Of a stretch of 64,000 nucleotides of DNA, positions 61,400 through 64,000 are shown piece after piece (the stretch's first letter is position 1; each line of letters begins with the position of its first letter). Both the position numbers and the translations under genes were made by a program. The stretch comes from Nesterenkonia alkaliphila. Its GTDB lineage: Bacteria; Actinomycetota; Actinomycetes; Actinomycetales; Micrococcaceae. The notes below the pieces were generated by a model. It did no database searches, was not told the origin of the DNA, and worked only from the letters and a program-made list of their open reading frames with translations. Location: assembly GCF_009758175.1 (NCBI RefSeq), contig NZ_WRPM01000007.1, forward strand, positions 1-64,000. The letters are read 5' to 3'.

Positions 61400-62380
61400 A
61401 TGCCGCGCCGCTCCAGTGTTGAACTGACCTTCCGTGAGGTCACCGGTACCTCACGGGAATCTACAGTGGCCGCCGGCGTCGTCGTCGACTGGATCGATAA
61501 GACCGCCTATGCCTGCGCCGCCAGCTGGTCCCGGGCACAGTGTGTGACCGCCTATGTGGGCAATATGCACTTCACCGTGCCGGTGCCGCGCGAGACCCCG
61601 GTCACCGTGCAGGCCCGGGTGGTGCACACCGGGCGCACCAGTGTGCATGTGCAGACCCGGGTGCTCATCCAGAAGGAGGAGGGCGGCTGGCAGACCTGCA
61701 CTGAGTGCTTCATGATCTATGTGGCCATCGGGGCTGATGGTGAACCGATGGAGGTGCTGCCCTTTGAGCCCAAGACCGAGCTGCAGGCCCGCCGGGATGT
61801 GGATGCCGCCCGCCGGATGGACTACCGCAAACAGGTCGAGGAGACCATCCAGTCCCTGCCGGAATCCTTCGGCTCCTCCGAGGCGCTGACCCTACGCTTC
61901 CTGGTGCAGACCGATGAGCGCTACCCCGACGGGCGGATCCGCGGCGGGGCGGTGATGAAGTGGATCGATCAGGCCGCTGAGATCTGCGCGGAGCGCTACT
62001 GCGGCTATGACGTGCTCACTGTGCTGTCTGGGGGTGTACGGTTCTACCGCCCCATCACCATCGGAGATCTGGTGGAGGTGGACGCCAGGCTGGTGCTCAC
62101 CGGCTCCAAGTCCATGCACGTGCTGGTCCGGGTGCGTGCCGGAGACCGCTGGGAGCGCCACCCAGAAGTGGTGGCTTACGGGCTGCCGGTGATGGTCTCC
62201 CCAGACGGCACCGGGGCCGCCCGGCGGATTGTGCGCTGGGAGCCGATCAGCGAGGAGGACCACGAAGTCGCCGAGAAGGCCCGCCGGATCAGGGACCTTC
62301 GCAATGCCACTCTGCTGACTCCTTCGCCCTACACAGGGCCTAACGAAGGCGTAGTGGACATGGAGACAGTCGGCCAGTAG
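61400..62380 (+). CDS. Acyl-CoA thioesterase with two hotdog domains
   Basis: 326 aa. Domain 1 (~8-120): AAGVVVDWIDKTAYACAAS, FTVPVPRETPVTVQARVVHTG. Domain 2 (~160-290): RIRGGAVMKWIDQAAEICAE, FYRPITIGDLVEVDARLVLT. Each has the catalytic Asp of YciA/BACH-type enzymes (D in VDWID and KWID). Hydrolyses fatty acyl-CoA; chain length unknown. Divergent from the phosphorylase gene across a 235-bp gap in which I see nothing but presumed promoters. Confidence 0.87.
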   Translation: MPRRSSVELTFREVTGTSRESTVAAGVVVDWIDKTAYACAASWSRAQCVTAYVGNMHFTVPVPRETPVTVQARVVHTGRTSVHVQTRVLIQKEEGGWQTCTECFMIYVAIGADGEPMEVLPFEPKTELQARRDVDAARRMDYRKQVEETIQSLPESFGSSEALTLRFLVQTDERYPDGRIRGGAVMKWIDQAAEICAERYCGYDVLTVLSGGVRFYRPITIGDLVEVDARLVLTGSKSMHVLVRVRAGDRWERHPEVVAYGLPVMVSPDGTGAARRIVRWEPISEEDHEVAEKARRIRDLRNATLLTPSPYTGPNEGVVDMETVGQ

Positions 62381-62398
62381 TCAGGTAGTTTAGTGGCT

Positions 62399-63817
62399 AT
62401 GAGCGATCAGCCAGGTCAGCAGGACCCGAACGGAAACTCGTATAACCGGCCGCCCAGTCAGTCCGCTCCGGGAGCCCCTGCGCAGGGTGCACCGCAGTGG
62501 CAGTACCCCCATGGCGCACCGCATGCTGAGTCCGCTGGCCAGGGTGGGGGTCCCGGCCAGCCGTACCAGCAGGCCTCCCAGCACAGCTATCCGCAGCAGG
62601 GTGGATACCAGCAGGGCCAGCAGCCCGGGTACCCGCAGCAGCCGGGTCACCAGCCCTACCAGCAGCCTGACTATCTTGCCCGTGGCAGCCAGAGCGCAGC
62701 ACCGGCCAAGGCCAAGAAGGGCAAGGCCCCTACTGTCCTCACTGTGCTGGGCGCGATCAGCCTGTTGGCCGGCATCGTTCTGCTGGTAGTCGGCGGCCTG
62801 CTGTTCTGGCGTGTGCTGCCCACTGATGTCCTCGACAGTAGCGGCAATCCAGGCCCGGACGCGATCGGCCATACCGAGGCCGGTGGCTCCTTCACCGCTG
62901 ATCTGGACTCCGGCAGTTCCTACACGTTCTTCGGCGCCTACCCCCGGGGCGGCGGCGGCACCTTCGAAGGTGGGCCCAACATCATCTCACCCTCCGGGGA
63001 GCAGGAGATCGCCAACTGGGCCCAGGTGGAGGCCACGGCGGAGCAGGGCGGCACTATCGCCGAATCAGTCTGGACCTTCACCCCGGAGGAGTCCGGTGAA
63101 TACTCCATCGATACCCCGCCGGCCACCGGTGAGATCACCGTAATCCTGACCGAGGGCGGCGATATGGGCGGGTTCCTCGGTGGGATCCTGGGCGGCGTCG
63201 GCATATTTCTGGTGGGCGGCTTCCTGGCCCTGGTGGGCCTGGTGCTGCTGATCATCGGCATCGTGATGGGCTCCTCGCGCCGCAAGAAGGCCAAACGCTC
63301 CGGCCAGGGCGGCAACAGCAGCCAACCCTATGGCCAGTACCAGCCGCAGCCCCAGCAGTACGGCCAGCAGCCGCAGTACCAGGGCTATCAGCAGCCTGGC
63401 CAGCCACCGCAGCAGCCCCAGTACGGCACCCAGTACGGGGGCCAGCAGGGTACGACGCCGCCTGCTCAGCAGTACGGGGCAGGGGCACCGCATCTCTCCT
63501 CACCTGAGCCTGGTGCTCCTGGTGCTCCTGGTGCCCCGGCACAGCACCAGCCTTACCAGCAGCCTTCGGCTGAGTCCTATCAGCAGTCCACCGCCCCCTC
63601 GGCAGAGTCCGCCCAACAGGCGCCCTCGGCGGAGTCCGCTCAGGGCGGCCAGCCGTGGTCACCCGGCCAGTACCAGCAGCCGGGCCAGCAGGGCCAGCCT
63701 GGGCAGTTCGGCCAGCAGCCTGGCGAACCCGGCCAGCAACCGCAGCCGGACGAGCCCGGCCAGTTCGGCCAGCGGCCCGGCGAACCCGGCCAGCAGCGGC
63801 CCGAGTCCCACCAGTAG
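62399..63817 (+). CDS. Q/P/G-rich membrane protein of unknown function
   Basis: 472 aa from the ATG at 62399 (a GTG at 62393 is also in frame). The N-terminal ~95 residues and C-terminal ~160 residues are low complexity with QQPGQ, GQYQQP and GEPGQ-type repeats. Between them is a hydrophobic helix (APTVLTVLGAISLLAGIVLL), an extracellular beta-rich part with SGSSYTFFGAYPRGGGGTFE, and a second helix segment (IFLVGGFLALVGLVLLIIGI) followed by a basic RRKKAKR stop-transfer. Such architecture is common in actinobacterial envelope proteins. Confidence 0.75.
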   Translation: MSDQPGQQDPNGNSYNRPPSQSAPGAPAQGAPQWQYPHGAPHAESAGQGGGPGQPYQQASQHSYPQQGGYQQGQQPGYPQQPGHQPYQQPDYLARGSQSAAPAKAKKGKAPTVLTVLGAISLLAGIVLLVVGGLLFWRVLPTDVLDSSGNPGPDAIGHTEAGGSFTADLDSGSSYTFFGAYPRGGGGTFEGGPNIISPSGEQEIANWAQVEATAEQGGTIAESVWTFTPEESGEYSIDTPPATGEITVILTEGGDMGGFLGGILGGVGIFLVGGFLALVGLVLLIIGIVMGSSRRKKAKRSGQGGNSSQPYGQYQPQPQQYGQQPQYQGYQQPGQPPQQPQYGTQYGGQQGTTPPAQQYGAGAPHLSSPEPGAPGAPGAPAQHQPYQQPSAESYQQSTAPSAESAQQAPSAESAQGGQPWSPGQYQQPGQQGQPGQFGQQPGEPGQQPQPDEPGQFGQRPGEPGQQRPESHQ

Positions 63818-63870
63818 ATTCCGCTGTGATCCTTGGGGCTCATCCAGGTTGAGTCTCACCGAACCCACGA

Positions 63871-63932
63871 GCGTAGCTGTTTGTCCGGGAAAGGCCCCGA
63901 TTCGGACCGCATAACCGGACAAACAACTACGC
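63871..63932. terminator. Long hairpin after the membrane protein gene
   Basis: 18-bp arms (63871-63888 against 63915-63932, one mismatch; core TTTGTCCGG/CCGGACAAA) enclose a 26-nt loop. Its geometry matches the hairpin at 5824-5884. Probable terminator. Nothing further was recognised to 64000. Confidence 0.6.
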
Positions 63933-64000
63933 CGCAGCGTCTGCGGCCCCGGGGTGCACCCATCTGCCTAGTCATCCCCCAGGCGGATGCTTCCCCTGGT

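Noticed and set aside
61165-61443. N-terminal extension of the HAD-GH65 fusion
   Set aside because: It overlaps the start of the thioesterase gene and lacks conserved features.
2845-63462. The 11-mer as an FtsK-orienting (KOPS) or Chi-like site
   Set aside because: Copies split about evenly between strands (10 against 9) with no switch point, whereas those signals are strand-biased.
62399-63817. Q/P/G-rich repeats as a DNA satellite
   Set aside because: The repetition follows codons in an intact reading frame with clear membrane helices; it is protein low complexity.

Overview
The window reads as chromosome from a high-GC Gram-positive actinobacterium, most likely a Micrococcales member. 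The support is GC-rich third codon positions, frequent GTG/TTG starts, and families common in that group: a DUF222/13E12 HNH protein, a DUF6318-type lipoprotein, a pRiA4b ORF-3-like protein and a short type II-C Cas9. No rRNA, tRNA, IS element or CRISPR array was recognised. All comparisons were made by eye.

Layout. 0-3.8 kb (minus strand) is the right end of a type II-C CRISPR-Cas locus: the start of cas1, cut by the window edge, and a complete, apparently catalytically intact cas9. 3.9-11.1 kb holds galactokinase, an Ohr/OsmC peroxidase, a PIN-domain toxin-antitoxin (TA) pair bracketed by copies of the osmC 3' end, pirin, a GNAT, an FMN reductase and an AEC transporter. 11.2-25 kb is an L-rhamnose regulon: a LacI-type repressor divergent from an ABC importer (ATPase, two permeases, lipoprotein receptor), mutarotase, rhamnose isomerase, an extra low-GC fucose/arabinose-isomerase-like gene, bifunctional rhamnulose-1-P aldolase/lactaldehyde dehydrogenase, rhamnulokinase and an LldD-type lactate dehydrogenase. 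Together these take rhamnose to DHAP plus L-lactate and on to pyruvate. A vapBC pair has apparently been inserted between lldD and a formerly coupled SMP-30 gene. 26.6-28.5 kb holds an Xre/RES TA pair and a DUF4190-type membrane protein.

28.6-38.2 kb: etfBA, glycerate kinase, a polyol dehydrogenase, a three-gene cassette (M20 deacylase, GNAT, NSAR/OSBS racemase) that fits D-to-L amino acid conversion, a candidate structured RNA, and a lipoprotein/PKD pair. 38.3-45.5 kb: an HNH protein and a GntR-controlled set (MmsA-type dehydrogenase, Zn-alcohol dehydrogenase, GntP permease, GntR) whose promoters share a TGTC-N2-GACA operator. 45.5-57.9 kb is an accessory, defence-like region: gene relics, quinone oxidoreductase, two near-identical pRiA4b/UPF0158 paralogues bracketing higBA and a DUF4143 ATPase, an SNF2 helicase with a SWIM partner, and a BglII/BstYI-like restriction-modification pair. 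57.9-64 kb: a HAD-GH65 phosphorylase fusion, a double-hotdog thioesterase and a Q/P-rich membrane protein.

The strongest unusual signals are four 23-bp iterons upstream of the DUF4143 ATPase, TA modules sitting at duplicated ends of housekeeping genes, and an 11-mer (ACGACGCCGCC) found at least 19 times on both strands.
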